From NCBI GenBank assembly GCA_946631295.1, contig CAMOZY010000003.1:1-64000 (forward strand): a stretch of DNA of 64,000 nucleotides, in the 5' to 3' direction. The notes under the pieces were generated by a model. That model was given only the letters and a program-made list of their open reading frames with translations, was not told where the DNA came from and ran no database searches. This document shows positions 49,568 to 58,766 of this stretch, one piece after another (position 1 is the first letter of the stretch; each line of letters begins with the position of its first letter). Made by a program: the position numbers and the translations under genes. The stretch is from an uncultured Lachnospiraceae bacterium (GTDB lineage: Bacteria; Bacillota; Clostridia; Lachnospirales; Lachnospiraceae).

Positions 49568-51031
49568 TTATTTAAGCAGCTTCGAACTGCTGTAGATATG
49601 GTATTTTCCTATCCTCTCATATCCGGACACTTCAGAGTTCAGCCTGTCGATAAGTTCATCCCAGTTTGTACTGTCTGCTTTATCGGATCCTTCCTTCAGG
49701 AAAATATCCGTACAGAGCTTATCGTCCCTGACGTATACCTTGACTGAAGAAATATCACTGCTCAGTGTTCTGACTCTTTCCTCAATCTTCTTTGCAGATA
49801 CATTCTCTCCGTTAGGCAGTGATATCAGAGTATCCTTTCTGCATTTCAGATATACTTTTTTATTCCTGATGATACCTATATCTCCGGTGAGGAAGTATCC
49901 GTCCTTATTGAACATCCGAGCGGTTGCCTCTTCATCTCCGTAATATCCCTTGAAGATCAGATCACCCTTTACGGCAAGTTCGCCATATCCCTCATCGTCC
50001 GGATCAAGGACAACTGCTTCTATATCCTCCATCAGAGTCCCCGCACTGTTCAGATCAGCCTCTTCGGGATAGTCTATGCAGAATCCTGATGAAGTCTCGG
50101 ACAGTCCGTAGGCATTCATCATATACATGCCCTCTTCCAGGTACGCTTTTCTCATTTCCTGAGAAAGCATCGCTCCTCCGCTGAAGAGATATTTCATCTT
50201 TCCTCCGAAAAGCGCCGACAGACTGATACCGGATGCCAGTGAAGCCTCATGAAATCTTGTGAATATCTTGGGGACTCCTGAAAAAACCGTAGGCTGTGCT
50301 ATAGCCATCTCTCTGGGCATATCATGTACGTTGTTTGCGAGATACACACTGTATCCAAACACAAGTGAATACATATAGTTATATATCGAACCATATGTAT
50401 GATTTAGCGGAAGAAAGAGATAGCACCTGTCGTTTTCGCCGAGCTGAACACGCCTCCCGAGCGTTCTCCATCCGGAAAAAATATTCCTGACAGAAAGCAT
50501 GACAGCTTTAGGAAACGAAGTAGTACCGCTTGTAAATACTATCTTGGCAGGGGAATCCTCATCGGAAGGCTGTACATCAAATAATGAACCGCAGAGTTTT
50601 CTTCCCTCTTCCACGCATTCATCAAAATCATTCTGCATCGAGATAAATCTGATATCAGGATGTTCTTCCTTAAGCCTGTCTGTAACAGCGGACATTGCCT
50701 CGTCATAGATAAGACATGCCAGATCTGCTTTATTTACGGAATATGATGCATTTTCATATGACCAGTCCTTGGAAAAGCCTACACTGCATCCCACATATCC
50801 GATTATGGCCACATCAGCGATAAGCCATCTTATGCTGTTGGGACCGTATATTCCTATATTCTTTCCGCCAAATCCCTGATCTTTAAGATATGCGGCAAAA
50901 TAATTAACTCTTTCAATAAAGTCAGCATAAGTAGTCGGTATATATTTATCTTCGTGAAGTTCAAACAGATAATCCCTGTCTCCCCACTTTATATAATCCT
51001 CGCGAAGATATGTATCGAGCGTATTACCCAT
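49568..51031 (-). CDS. AMP-forming acyl ligase (long-chain acyl-CoA synthetase-like)
   Basis: A 487-residue member of the ANL superfamily that activates a carboxylic acid with ATP. The phosphate loop is IVFTSGTTSFPKAVML, then LPLNHTYGSIYNYMY, the aromatic-adenine motif NAYGLSETSS, GDLIFKGYY..EEAT and YFLTGDIG. The C-terminal domain is shortened but has CRKDTLISLPNGENVSAKKIE. The nearest type is long-chain fatty-acid ligase. It is the last gene of a seven-gene lipid operon, directly behind a GNAT acyltransferase-like gene to which it could deliver an acyl donor. Confidence 0.85.
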   Translation of the reverse strand: MGNTLDTYLREDYIKWGDRDYLFELHEDKYIPTTYADFIERVNYFAAYLKDQGFGGKNIGIYGPNSIRWLIADVAIIGYVGCSVGFSKDWSYENASYSVNKADLACLIYDEAMSAVTDRLKEEHPDIRFISMQNDFDECVEEGRKLCGSLFDVQPSDEDSPAKIVFTSGTTSFPKAVMLSVRNIFSGWRTLGRRVQLGENDRCYLFLPLNHTYGSIYNYMYSLVFGYSVYLANNVHDMPREMAIAQPTVFSGVPKIFTRFHEASLASGISLSALFGGKMKYLFSGGAMLSQEMRKAYLEEGMYMMNAYGLSETSSGFCIDYPEEADLNSAGTLMEDIEAVVLDPDDEGYGELAVKGDLIFKGYYGDEEATARMFNKDGYFLTGDIGIIRNKKVYLKCRKDTLISLPNGENVSAKKIEERVRTLSSDISSVKVYVRDDKLCTDIFLKEGSDKADSTNWDELIDRLNSEVSGYERIGKYHIYSSSKLLK

Positions 51032-51034
51032 CAG

Positions 51035-52102
51035 TCAGTCCTCCGTTAATGGATGTTCCATCAATACATATTCATAAATACTTGTGATATCCTCCGATGC
51101 GTAGGTCTGTGTGACCTTACCGTCCCTCGCAAGCGCTCCTATGCTTGGCAGTTTATTCTGCTCCAGTTCCTTCATGATCGAATAAACGATTGCCTTGCCA
51201 AGACCTCTGTGCTGTGCGTCCACACCCATATACAGCATCACATAACGCTTGGGATGCTTTTTGGTATTAAGAACTTTTAGTATATTAACAGGATTAAGGT
51301 GATATACCCTGTTGCCGTAATCCGGGAGACTTATATAAAAACCGACAACCGTGTCATGAAAATAAGCTATCTTGGTCATACTCATGTTCATGATCGTCTT
51401 GTAGCTCATGAACATCTCACGGAAGGCTTCCCATGACAGATTCTTGAATATGGGAAAATCGCTGTAAAGATCAGTGATCAGCCTGTACACATCCTCCAGG
51501 ATCTTCTCATAATCCTCCGGTTTCGGACTTTCTATCCTGTAACCCTGGTCAAGAAACTGCTTATATCTGGTCTCGTACTTTTCATTTACATAATCTTCGT
51601 TTATAGCCCTGTACAGATTTGAAGTGTAATGCTCCTTAACCGCGTAACCGTTTGCAAGGAACAGATCATAATAATAATCCTTATTGTAAGGTTCTCCGGT
51701 ATATGGAGGCATAGCGAAATTATTGATCTTCAGTCTGTACTTGATCCAGAAAGACGCATCAACAGGACCGGTTATAACCGAACAGTTCTTCTCTTTGGAA
51801 ACCTTCTTCGCATTATCAAATAGAAATGCAGCAGTATCATTATCGTCTATGCACTCGAAAAATCCCAGATATGCTGTATCATCATCCGGATATGTGGTTA
51901 TCGCAAATCTTCCGTTTACATTACTTCCGTCATATATCAGATATGCCTCTATTCTAAAATACTCAGAAAGAGGATGCTCCCCCTTAAGAAGCTGCCTGAC
52001 TGTATCAGGACTCTCCATATTATCGGAAGCAGAATAAAGCTTCTTCGGAAGCTTCACAAAATCCTCTATATATTTATCACCGTTTACTTTAACGCATTCC
52101 AT
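51035..52102 (-). CDS. GNAT-fold acyltransferase-like protein
   Basis: A 355-residue protein. The N-terminal half (FVKLPKKLYSASDN, then AYLGFFECIDDNDTAAFLFDNAKK, GPVDASFWIKYRLKINNF and PYTGEPYNKDYYYDLFLANGY) matches the long GNAT proteins seen in sphingolipid and related lipid gene sets of other bacteria, where one member is a ceramide synthase. The C-terminal GNAT core has MLYMGVDAQHRGLGKAIVYSIMKEL with the acetyl/acyl-CoA loop QHRGLGKA. N-acylation of an amine with a fatty acyl donor is therefore a reasonable hypothesis. Start overlaps nothing but is adjacent to the preceding stop (0 bases). Confidence 0.75.
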   Translation of the reverse strand: MECVKVNGDKYIEDFVKLPKKLYSASDNMESPDTVRQLLKGEHPLSEYFRIEAYLIYDGSNVNGRFAITTYPDDDTAYLGFFECIDDNDTAAFLFDNAKKVSKEKNCSVITGPVDASFWIKYRLKINNFAMPPYTGEPYNKDYYYDLFLANGYAVKEHYTSNLYRAINEDYVNEKYETRYKQFLDQGYRIESPKPEDYEKILEDVYRLITDLYSDFPIFKNLSWEAFREMFMSYKTIMNMSMTKIAYFHDTVVGFYISLPDYGNRVYHLNPVNILKVLNTKKHPKRYVMLYMGVDAQHRGLGKAIVYSIMKELEQNKLPSIGALARDGKVTQTYASEDITSIYEYVLMEHPLTED

Positions 52103-54385
52103 TTACTTTCTCCGAATGATATCAATCCTGCCGGTTCCTCCGTCCATACGTATCACATCTCCTGTACGGATCGTATCAGTAAGATCCTGAACTCCTACTA
52201 TTGCAGGTTTCTTAAGTTCTCTTGATATGATGGCAGTATGTGAAAGGAGTGATCCTTTTTCCGAAACAACTCCTTTTGCCGAAGCAAGCAGGAATACCCA
52301 TCCCGGATCCGTCATCACCGTAACAAGTATTTTGTCCTTTACATCCCGGACATCTCCTATATTCCTTATTACAAGTGCTTCTCCCTCTATGACGCCGGCA
52401 GAACACGGCACTCCCGACAGTGTATCCGTTTCCTTTATTCTTCTGTAGGATTTTACATCAGCAATGCTCTTATCGAATTCCTTATCTTCGAATATCAGCC
52501 TTGTATAGGGAGGGAGTTTTTTAAAAACATCATACGCAGATTTTCTCTCCTCAACATCAGCCCTCATATCTTTTGGAGTATCTGCGAGTTTAAACGCTTC
52601 ATCAACACTGAGAAAAAAAATATCATCTGGTTTTTCAAGAAGGCCGTTATCTGCGTACGATTTTCCGAGCGATGTGAAAATACTTCTCACCATTCCATAA
52701 ACTCTGCTTCGGTTCAGCCTGGATCTTTCTCTTCCCGCGATTCCGGCTGCACATCTTTTGCCAAGGAAACGCGTTACCGGATCAATTTTGATTTTCTGAG
52801 CATTATCATTCTGAGCGTAATCATTATTCAGCCCGTTATATGTCTCCTTAAGTTTCTCCGGATCATTCCTGTACTCTGCGATCCTTTCATCAAGCAGATA
52901 CGGATGAGACCGGAAGGTTTTGCTTTCAAGCTTTAACTCTTCAAGGTTTCTGTCACCGTATTCCCTTATGTATTCCTTTTTCTTTTTTTCCAGTTCGTCC
53001 GACGAATACTCATCATATCTGTATGCAAGCTCAATAAGAGCTTTGATCGGTTTCATACTCTCGATATTTGTAATTCCGGAAATGTAGCGGTTTATATAGG
53101 CATCATCAGCGTTTTTCTTCTTCAGCCTGTTCTTCACAAGTGCCGTAAATACGAATGAATATGTATCATTCAGCAAAGTTACATCCCATATATCAAGAAG
53201 CTTTTCTTTTATCTCGTTATACAGACTGATCAGTTCAGCCGGAGTGCTTTCGGAACTGTAGCGTTCATAGAAATACCTGTTTGTTTCTGAAAACTTCTTT
53301 TCGAGACTTTTCATATGTCTGGGAACACTGATCAGTTCATAAAAAGAATTCACATAGGTCATGAATCTCACAAATGATGACAGATCCACCTCACTGTCAT
53401 CGTAGCCTTTGTTTTTTACTCCGAGCATTTCCTGCCATACGGGTATGATCTTTTTGCTGAACGGAAGGAACTTGAGCACCGTATACCAGTTGCTGATTTT
53501 ATAGTACATACGACCGTTCGCATTTCCGACCATATTGCCGAACACTTCGGTATGTTTATTTAATTCCTTATCATTCTTGAGTACTCTCCTGCTGACTCCT
53601 CTGAACACCCCACTGTATACGATATGCACGAATGATACCGTCAGCGGAAGAGAAAGTCCCGGATAACTCTCCACAATGTTGCTGTTATCCAGAATAAGCG
53701 GCGAATCACCCTTTATCGTCGTAATGGGACGAGCCTGTAATATATTCAGTTCTCCATTAGAAAAGGCAAATTCTATATCAAGGTAATCTCCAAGAATTTC
53801 CCTGATTCTGTCGGATACATCCATGAGCTCGTCTATCTCTTTTTCGGAAAGAAGTTCCTCTTTGCCCTCGTAGTAGTAAAGCCTGTCCGTCTTGTTGTAA
53901 TAGTATGTCGTAGTATCCGCAGACCCGGATACCACGCCCTCTCCAAGCCCCCTGGTTACACTCACAACACTTTCATTGAGTATTCCCTGAGGATTGGATG
54001 TAAACAGAACTCCTGCCTTATCAGCCTCTACCATATCCTGAACGATGACACACATCTTCAGATCATCGGAAGACAGATGGTGATATTCCATGTACTTTTT
54101 AACGTTATCAGCATACATGGAGTCTCTGCAGAGCATCACCTTATCATAAACCTCTTCAGGTTTTACATTCAGATAAGTTGCAAACTGTCCGGCAAAGCTC
54201 TGGTCACTTCCGTCTTCAAGATTACATGAACTTCTCACAGCATAGGCTTTTGTATTCTTTGATGAGATGAATGAAAGTCCGGCATCTGTATCTGTTTTCC
54301 CGTCAAGACGGATTACCTCAAATGCAGGAACGCTTATCCCTGCATCACGGAGTTTTATGAGATTGTCCGCTTTACTTCCGTACAT
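52103..54385 (-). CDS. Dikinase-like phosphotransferase, copy 2 (no PEP/pyruvate barrel)
   Basis: A 760-residue protein. Residues 1-240 form the PPDK_N ATP-grasp domain (GSKADNLIKLRDAGISVP, YAVRSSCNLEDGSDQSFAGQFATYLNV, VIVQDMVEADKAGVLFTSNP, SVTRGLGEGVVSG, DIEFAF...LNILQARPIT). The last 100 residues form the swivelling phosphohistidine domain with catalytic His716 in SLLSHTAIISREL. The 380-residue helical middle part is not the PEP-binding TIM barrel of PEP synthase. This order is that of rifampin phosphotransferase, where ATP is split and the beta-phosphate moved via His to a hydroxyl. Here the acceptor is unknown, probably a lipid or lipid precursor. Confidence 0.8.
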   Translation of the reverse strand: MYGSKADNLIKLRDAGISVPAFEVIRLDGKTDTDAGLSFISSKNTKAYAVRSSCNLEDGSDQSFAGQFATYLNVKPEEVYDKVMLCRDSMYADNVKKYMEYHHLSSDDLKMCVIVQDMVEADKAGVLFTSNPQGILNESVVSVTRGLGEGVVSGSADTTTYYYNKTDRLYYYEGKEELLSEKEIDELMDVSDRIREILGDYLDIEFAFSNGELNILQARPITTIKGDSPLILDNSNIVESYPGLSLPLTVSFVHIVYSGVFRGVSRRVLKNDKELNKHTEVFGNMVGNANGRMYYKISNWYTVLKFLPFSKKIIPVWQEMLGVKNKGYDDSEVDLSSFVRFMTYVNSFYELISVPRHMKSLEKKFSETNRYFYERYSSESTPAELISLYNEIKEKLLDIWDVTLLNDTYSFVFTALVKNRLKKKNADDAYINRYISGITNIESMKPIKALIELAYRYDEYSSDELEKKKKEYIREYGDRNLEELKLESKTFRSHPYLLDERIAEYRNDPEKLKETYNGLNNDYAQNDNAQKIKIDPVTRFLGKRCAAGIAGRERSRLNRSRVYGMVRSIFTSLGKSYADNGLLEKPDDIFFLSVDEAFKLADTPKDMRADVEERKSAYDVFKKLPPYTRLIFEDKEFDKSIADVKSYRRIKETDTLSGVPCSAGVIEGEALVIRNIGDVRDVKDKILVTVMTDPGWVFLLASAKGVVSEKGSLLSHTAIISRELKKPAIVGVQDLTDTIRTGDVIRMDGGTGRIDIIRRK

Positions 54386-54391
54386 CTGTGC

Positions 54392-55291
54392 TCAGATCCT
54401 TCCCACAAGAAGAAATACCACAACAGTAAGAAGCATCGTTGATTCCTGAAGGTATGTATATCTTTCGACTTTATCGACAAGCACGAATCTCTCGGGATCC
54501 TTCATATACTGAACGAATTTCCATGTCATCCATGACACTAGAAGGACAAGGATCAGTATGGAAATCTTATTTAGCCTGAACACAAGAATAATATTGGTCA
54601 TGATATCCACAAGCGTAAGTATCATTACGAACCTTGTAGACTTCTTATACCCGAACAGTTTGGAATATGTCGTATAATCATTCTCATCCTTAGGAGCCTT
54701 GATCTTACGTGAAACCTCCCAGATAAGAGCAGGGAAATACAGAGTCCATAAGGTCATTACAGTGGTGATGGTAAAAGGAGGGAGATCATACTTGATGACA
54801 GTGAATGAAATGATATATAGATTGACGAACATCTGAACAGGATTATGAGTTACAAGTGCAAGAGGAAGAGACGGCTGGATCTTAGCCTTTTGGAAGAACC
54901 ACTTGCTCATAAGATATCCATAGAAATACAATATGCAGAAGAATACGATGTTGTTCATGAAGATGATATTCAGCACAACAGCGATCAGGTTAAAGAACGC
55001 GCAGAGTATTACAACATCCTTCTTAAAAACAGCACCTCTTGCAAGAGGTCTGTCAGGAAACAGCTTCTTATCAACATCAAAATCCTTCAGGTCATCCGCA
55101 ATCCTTAGCCAGAGTAAAAAGGCAAATACTGTATATGCCCCGACCACTTCCTGTATACCTATATCAAATGTCGTTACACCTTCATTTAATAATATGATGA
55201 AATGTATTTCCAGAAAGACGATGAGTCCGAGTATCAGTCTTGCGATAAACGGATATCTTTCCTTCATGTAAATATGCATTCTCTTTAGCAT
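54392..55291 (-). CDS. UbiA-family prenyltransferase
   Basis: A 299-residue membrane enzyme with eight to nine predicted helices. The first Asp-rich motif is RIADDLKDFDVDKKLFPDRPLARG (D66, D67, D70, D72, D74), the second is KAPKDENDYTTYSKLFG (D202, D205). Both bind prenyl diphosphate through Mg. The family attaches a prenyl chain to an aromatic or polar acceptor. The first motif, DDxxDxxxD, is intact. It overlaps the phosphatidylserine decarboxylase stop by 7 bp and lies six bases before the dikinase-like copy 2, so it is part of the lipid operon. Confidence 0.85.
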   Translation of the reverse strand: MLKRMHIYMKERYPFIARLILGLIVFLEIHFIILLNEGVTTFDIGIQEVVGAYTVFAFLLWLRIADDLKDFDVDKKLFPDRPLARGAVFKKDVVILCAFFNLIAVVLNIIFMNNIVFFCILYFYGYLMSKWFFQKAKIQPSLPLALVTHNPVQMFVNLYIISFTVIKYDLPPFTITTVMTLWTLYFPALIWEVSRKIKAPKDENDYTTYSKLFGYKKSTRFVMILTLVDIMTNIILVFRLNKISILILVLLVSWMTWKFVQYMKDPERFVLVDKVERYTYLQESTMLLTVVVFLLVGRI

Positions 55292-56145
55292 CTTATTCCT
55301 ACGCCTTCCCCATACAGAACTTTAGTTTCAATCCCCTCTGCACTATGTACCATGATGTCTTCATCAATCTTCACAGTATTCTTTTTGAAGAACTGGATTA
55401 TGGTCGAACCGCCGGGTTCAAAATAACCTTTCTCATCACCCTTTGAGAAGCTTCTTATATTATGATTGATTATTTTTCCGACCAGAAGAGCTCCGACCTC
55501 TATATGGATCACCCTGCCGAAATTCTCCGTATCCATTACATTTATTACTCTGAAGTTCTCTTTATATATCTTATGATCCTTCGAAAGAGAACTGACCGTA
55601 TGCAGCTTTCCTTTAATGGTTCTTCGCGCCTTCAGTCTTCCGTTGTCTATGAAACAGTATCTGTGAAGATCATCCATACACAGACGATATACCAGACAGA
55701 TTCCTCCGGAATATTCTTCACTGTACTTATCATCCGCAAGTATCTCATCTACTGAATAAGTTCTGCCCTTGACATTTATCTGCAGATCTTCATCTATTTT
55801 ATAGACCAGCAGTTTTGCATCCGCGGGAGAAATAAGGATATCCTTATTCCCTTCGATCTTCCTTGCTCCGTCACGGAGTTTTCTTGTAAAGAAATCATTA
55901 AACGATACGTATTCCCTGTCTTCGTAATCTTCCATTCGGATGTGGTTTTCTTCTATAAACCCGGGAATTTTTCCGGCACTGGACTTCCTGTCGTTCAAAG
56001 CACCGTACAGCCTCGATACAGCAGGAGATACCACTATCTTCAGAAGCACTCTTCCGAATACATTCCCATACAGGAATTTCAGTTTCTCCTGACCATACTG
56101 TGTGATCTCCTCGTATTCTTTTGTCCTGCGGTCATATATTTTCAT
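55285..56145 (-). CDS. psd: Phosphatidylserine decarboxylase
   Basis: A 286-residue pyruvoyl-dependent enzyme that turns phosphatidylserine into phosphatidylethanolamine. It shows SFNDFFTRKLRDGAR, SPADAKLLVY with the catalytic Asp, YRLCMDDLHRYCF with the His and FEPGGSTIIQFF, where cleavage between G246 and S247 makes the pyruvoyl group. Length is that of type II Psd from Clostridia. The usual partner, a CDP-alcohol phosphatidyltransferase making phosphatidylserine, is not in this window. Confidence 0.92.
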   Translation of the reverse strand: MKIYDRRTKEYEEITQYGQEKLKFLYGNVFGRVLLKIVVSPAVSRLYGALNDRKSSAGKIPGFIEENHIRMEDYEDREYVSFNDFFTRKLRDGARKIEGNKDILISPADAKLLVYKIDEDLQINVKGRTYSVDEILADDKYSEEYSGGICLVYRLCMDDLHRYCFIDNGRLKARRTIKGKLHTVSSLSKDHKIYKENFRVINVMDTENFGRVIHIEVGALLVGKIINHNIRSFSKGDEKGYFEPGGSTIIQFFKKNTVKIDEDIMVHSAEGIETKVLYGEGVGIRC

Positions 56146-56225
56146 AAATTATGTTTTATTCTTAAGTCAGCCGGATATCCTCACAATTTCTATTTATATC
56201 TGAGCCACTAACGCATCTGTCCGGG

Positions 56226-58733
56226 TTACTTCTTAATTGTAACGGTCCCTGTACTTCCATCTATAGTTATGATCTGTCCGTCACGAATCTTCGACATTGC
56301 ATCCTTGCAACACACTATCGCAGGGATACCATACTCTCTCGATACGATTGCTGCATGACAGAGTATTCCGCCATATTCCGTAACGATTCCTGACAGTATC
56401 GCAAATTTTGGAGTCCATCCGGTATCGGTAAATTTTGTGACAAGAATGTCACCTTCTTCGAGCCTGTCTATCTGTGTGAAATCCTCAATAACTCTTGCTA
56501 TACCTGTCACTTCACCGTTGTTGGCACCAAGTCCTTTTATAAGTGCTTCACCGTTACCGACACTTTCTGATCTGTTGTTGAATACAGTACCGATCTCATT
56601 CTCACTCATATAGTTCCTGTATGCGTTGTAATAGAACCTGTTTTTGGATATCAGATTCTTCAGATCATCCGCTGTCTTCTTTCCATCAATATAATCCCAC
56701 AGGTCTCCGACCTTAAGGAACCATACATCCTCTTTCTTCTCAAGAACACCTTTCTGAGTAAGCAGCTTAGCATACTCAAGGGTATACATTCTGATCATGT
56801 AATAAAACCTGGTGGATACATCCCTGAATTCCTCTCTCCACCACAGCATCTTTCTCATCCCGGACACTTTCTTACAGATTCTGTTGTAAGTAAAAGGAGA
56901 AACTTTGGCTTTTACTTTTCTCAGAACATCCCTGTACATTTTCTGTCCGTTCTTCTTATCTTCGAGCGGAGAATAAAGGTCTTCGAGTGCGACCATATCC
57001 CTGACCATTCCGACCATGACTTCAGGCTCTTCGTAATAGCAGGGATATGTTATATCCAGTTCCTTATCGGAATGATAACCATATTTGTCTATCAATGCCT
57101 TAACATCAGGAAGACAGAATTTATCATCTGAAAGAGACGCTGCTATTCCGGAAGCCTCTGTTCCGGTCCAGTATCCGTATGAATCATTATCCTTTCTTAT
57201 CTTCCTTGAGATATCCCACATCTCATAGAAAGGAAGCAGGTGTGAGATGTTATCAATGCTTCCGAGAAGTGACAGATATTCACTTTCCGAAACATACTTT
57301 AGCAGACTGTCCTTATACAGTGACTGATGGATGGTATTGATGAAGATCTGCCAGAAATAAGTCGTTTCACTTCTCAGATAAGTCTTCTTAGTGATACGGT
57401 AGAAACTCTTCTCAATATCATTTATGGCATGATTGTCATATTTTTCTTTATAGTCATAATACTGTTCCAGCAGATCCTTCTTATACCTCTCGGCATTCTC
57501 TCTTCTGGATTTCAGTATCCTGCTCTGATTTATCACAATACGGATCATTTTTGAGACAGATGCAGGAGTGATCTTCGTCGTCTCGCCGTCACCCTCATAA
57601 TCGCCTATGATGCCATACTCGTTATCGAATTCTCTTTCCTTATATCCGATGACCTGACTCATCGTCTTCTTGACGGCAGACATATTCCAATAAGGACGTC
57701 CGTAGAACATCTCTCCCAGTTTTGCAGGAAGTTCATCATCCCTCAGGATCTCTGATCTTACAATGAAATTTCTCAGTGAAAATTCCCAAATATATTCATA
57801 CAGACTCCACATATATGGAGTGCATACAGTTGCGGATACTCCTCCATCCTTGAAGTCCGCCGTTGTCCACATGTCTGTAATACCGTTGTATTTGATGCTG
57901 GTTATCTTTCTTGCCTGCAGGATATAGAGTGTGTCTCCTTTTATCGCAAATTCTATATCGCACGGATATCCGAAGTACTGCTGAATATCGGCGAATACAG
58001 CAGCATATTCCGTCACCTTCTCTCCCGTAAGAAAGCTGCACTGATCGTCTGCACCAACCTGAACTCCGTCATACCAGTTGTAGTGATACTGCTCCGGTTT
58101 TGTCTTTCCGCTGACTATATTTTCACCAAGTCCTTCTGAGACCTCGATAAGCATCTCTTTATCATTTCCGGTTACCGGATTAATGGTAAAGCAGATACCG
58201 CTGTATGATGCATCTACCATTTCCTGTATGACAACCGACATCTTCATTGAAGCAGCATCTATATTTCTTCCTGCCACATACTGAAGAAGTACTTCACTGA
58301 ACATCGATCTGTAACATGCAAGGATATTCTCCTCAAGGTCTGCCTTCTTAATGTTCAGAAAGGTTTCATACTGTCCCGCAAAAGAATACTCTGCAAGATC
58401 TTCCTTACTGCCGCTGCTTCTTACCGCATAGAGAACATCATCACCGGCAAGCATGTTGATCTCTTCAAGGATCTTCTCAGGAATAAGTGCACCGTTAAAT
58501 AACTCAGTGATCCTGCCCGATATCTCACGTACATTTTCGGATGTAAGTTCACTGAGAGCGTTTTGTATCTTTTCTCCGATACCGTTTGATGTTATTACCT
58601 CGTCATATACATCACTGTCCAGGATAAATCCTCCCGGAACATTAAATCCCTGCTTTTTCATCTGCAGCAGAAATTTACCTTTGTTTCCGAGTTTTTCTTC
58701 CTGTAGTGATTCCTTTTCGAGTTTTACTATCAT
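56226..58733 (-). CDS. Dikinase-like phosphotransferase, copy 1 (no PEP/pyruvate barrel)
   Basis: An 835-residue protein with the same order as copy 2: ATP-grasp PPDK_N domain (GNKGKFLLQMKKQGFNVPGGFILD, YAVRSSGSKEDLAEYSFAGQYETFLNI, VVIQEMVDASYSGICFTINP, EVSEGLGENIVSG, DIEFAIKGDTLYILQARKITS), a helical middle part of about 450 residues and a C-terminal phosphohistidine domain (GGILCHAAIVSREYGIPAIV; His about 793). The C-terminal part keeps the TKFTDTGWTPKFAILSGIVTEYGG strand order. The PEP/pyruvate barrel is missing. The two copies diverge in the middle, where the acceptor would bind. Start chosen at ATG 58733 with GTGGG upstream. Confidence 0.8.
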   Translation of the reverse strand: MIVKLEKESLQEEKLGNKGKFLLQMKKQGFNVPGGFILDSDVYDEVITSNGIGEKIQNALSELTSENVREISGRITELFNGALIPEKILEEINMLAGDDVLYAVRSSGSKEDLAEYSFAGQYETFLNIKKADLEENILACYRSMFSEVLLQYVAGRNIDAASMKMSVVIQEMVDASYSGICFTINPVTGNDKEMLIEVSEGLGENIVSGKTKPEQYHYNWYDGVQVGADDQCSFLTGEKVTEYAAVFADIQQYFGYPCDIEFAIKGDTLYILQARKITSIKYNGITDMWTTADFKDGGVSATVCTPYMWSLYEYIWEFSLRNFIVRSEILRDDELPAKLGEMFYGRPYWNMSAVKKTMSQVIGYKEREFDNEYGIIGDYEGDGETTKITPASVSKMIRIVINQSRILKSRRENAERYKKDLLEQYYDYKEKYDNHAINDIEKSFYRITKKTYLRSETTYFWQIFINTIHQSLYKDSLLKYVSESEYLSLLGSIDNISHLLPFYEMWDISRKIRKDNDSYGYWTGTEASGIAASLSDDKFCLPDVKALIDKYGYHSDKELDITYPCYYEEPEVMVGMVRDMVALEDLYSPLEDKKNGQKMYRDVLRKVKAKVSPFTYNRICKKVSGMRKMLWWREEFRDVSTRFYYMIRMYTLEYAKLLTQKGVLEKKEDVWFLKVGDLWDYIDGKKTADDLKNLISKNRFYYNAYRNYMSENEIGTVFNNRSESVGNGEALIKGLGANNGEVTGIARVIEDFTQIDRLEEGDILVTKFTDTGWTPKFAILSGIVTEYGGILCHAAIVSREYGIPAIVCCKDAMSKIRDGQIITIDGSTGTVTIKK

Positions 58734-58766
58734 TTCATTTCCCACCACTAAATTTATTTAAACTGT

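Noticed and set aside
52103-58733. Annotation of the two large proteins as PEP synthases
   Set aside because: Both have the ATP-grasp and phosphohistidine domains but not the PEP/pyruvate barrel, so they cannot catalyse that reaction as such.
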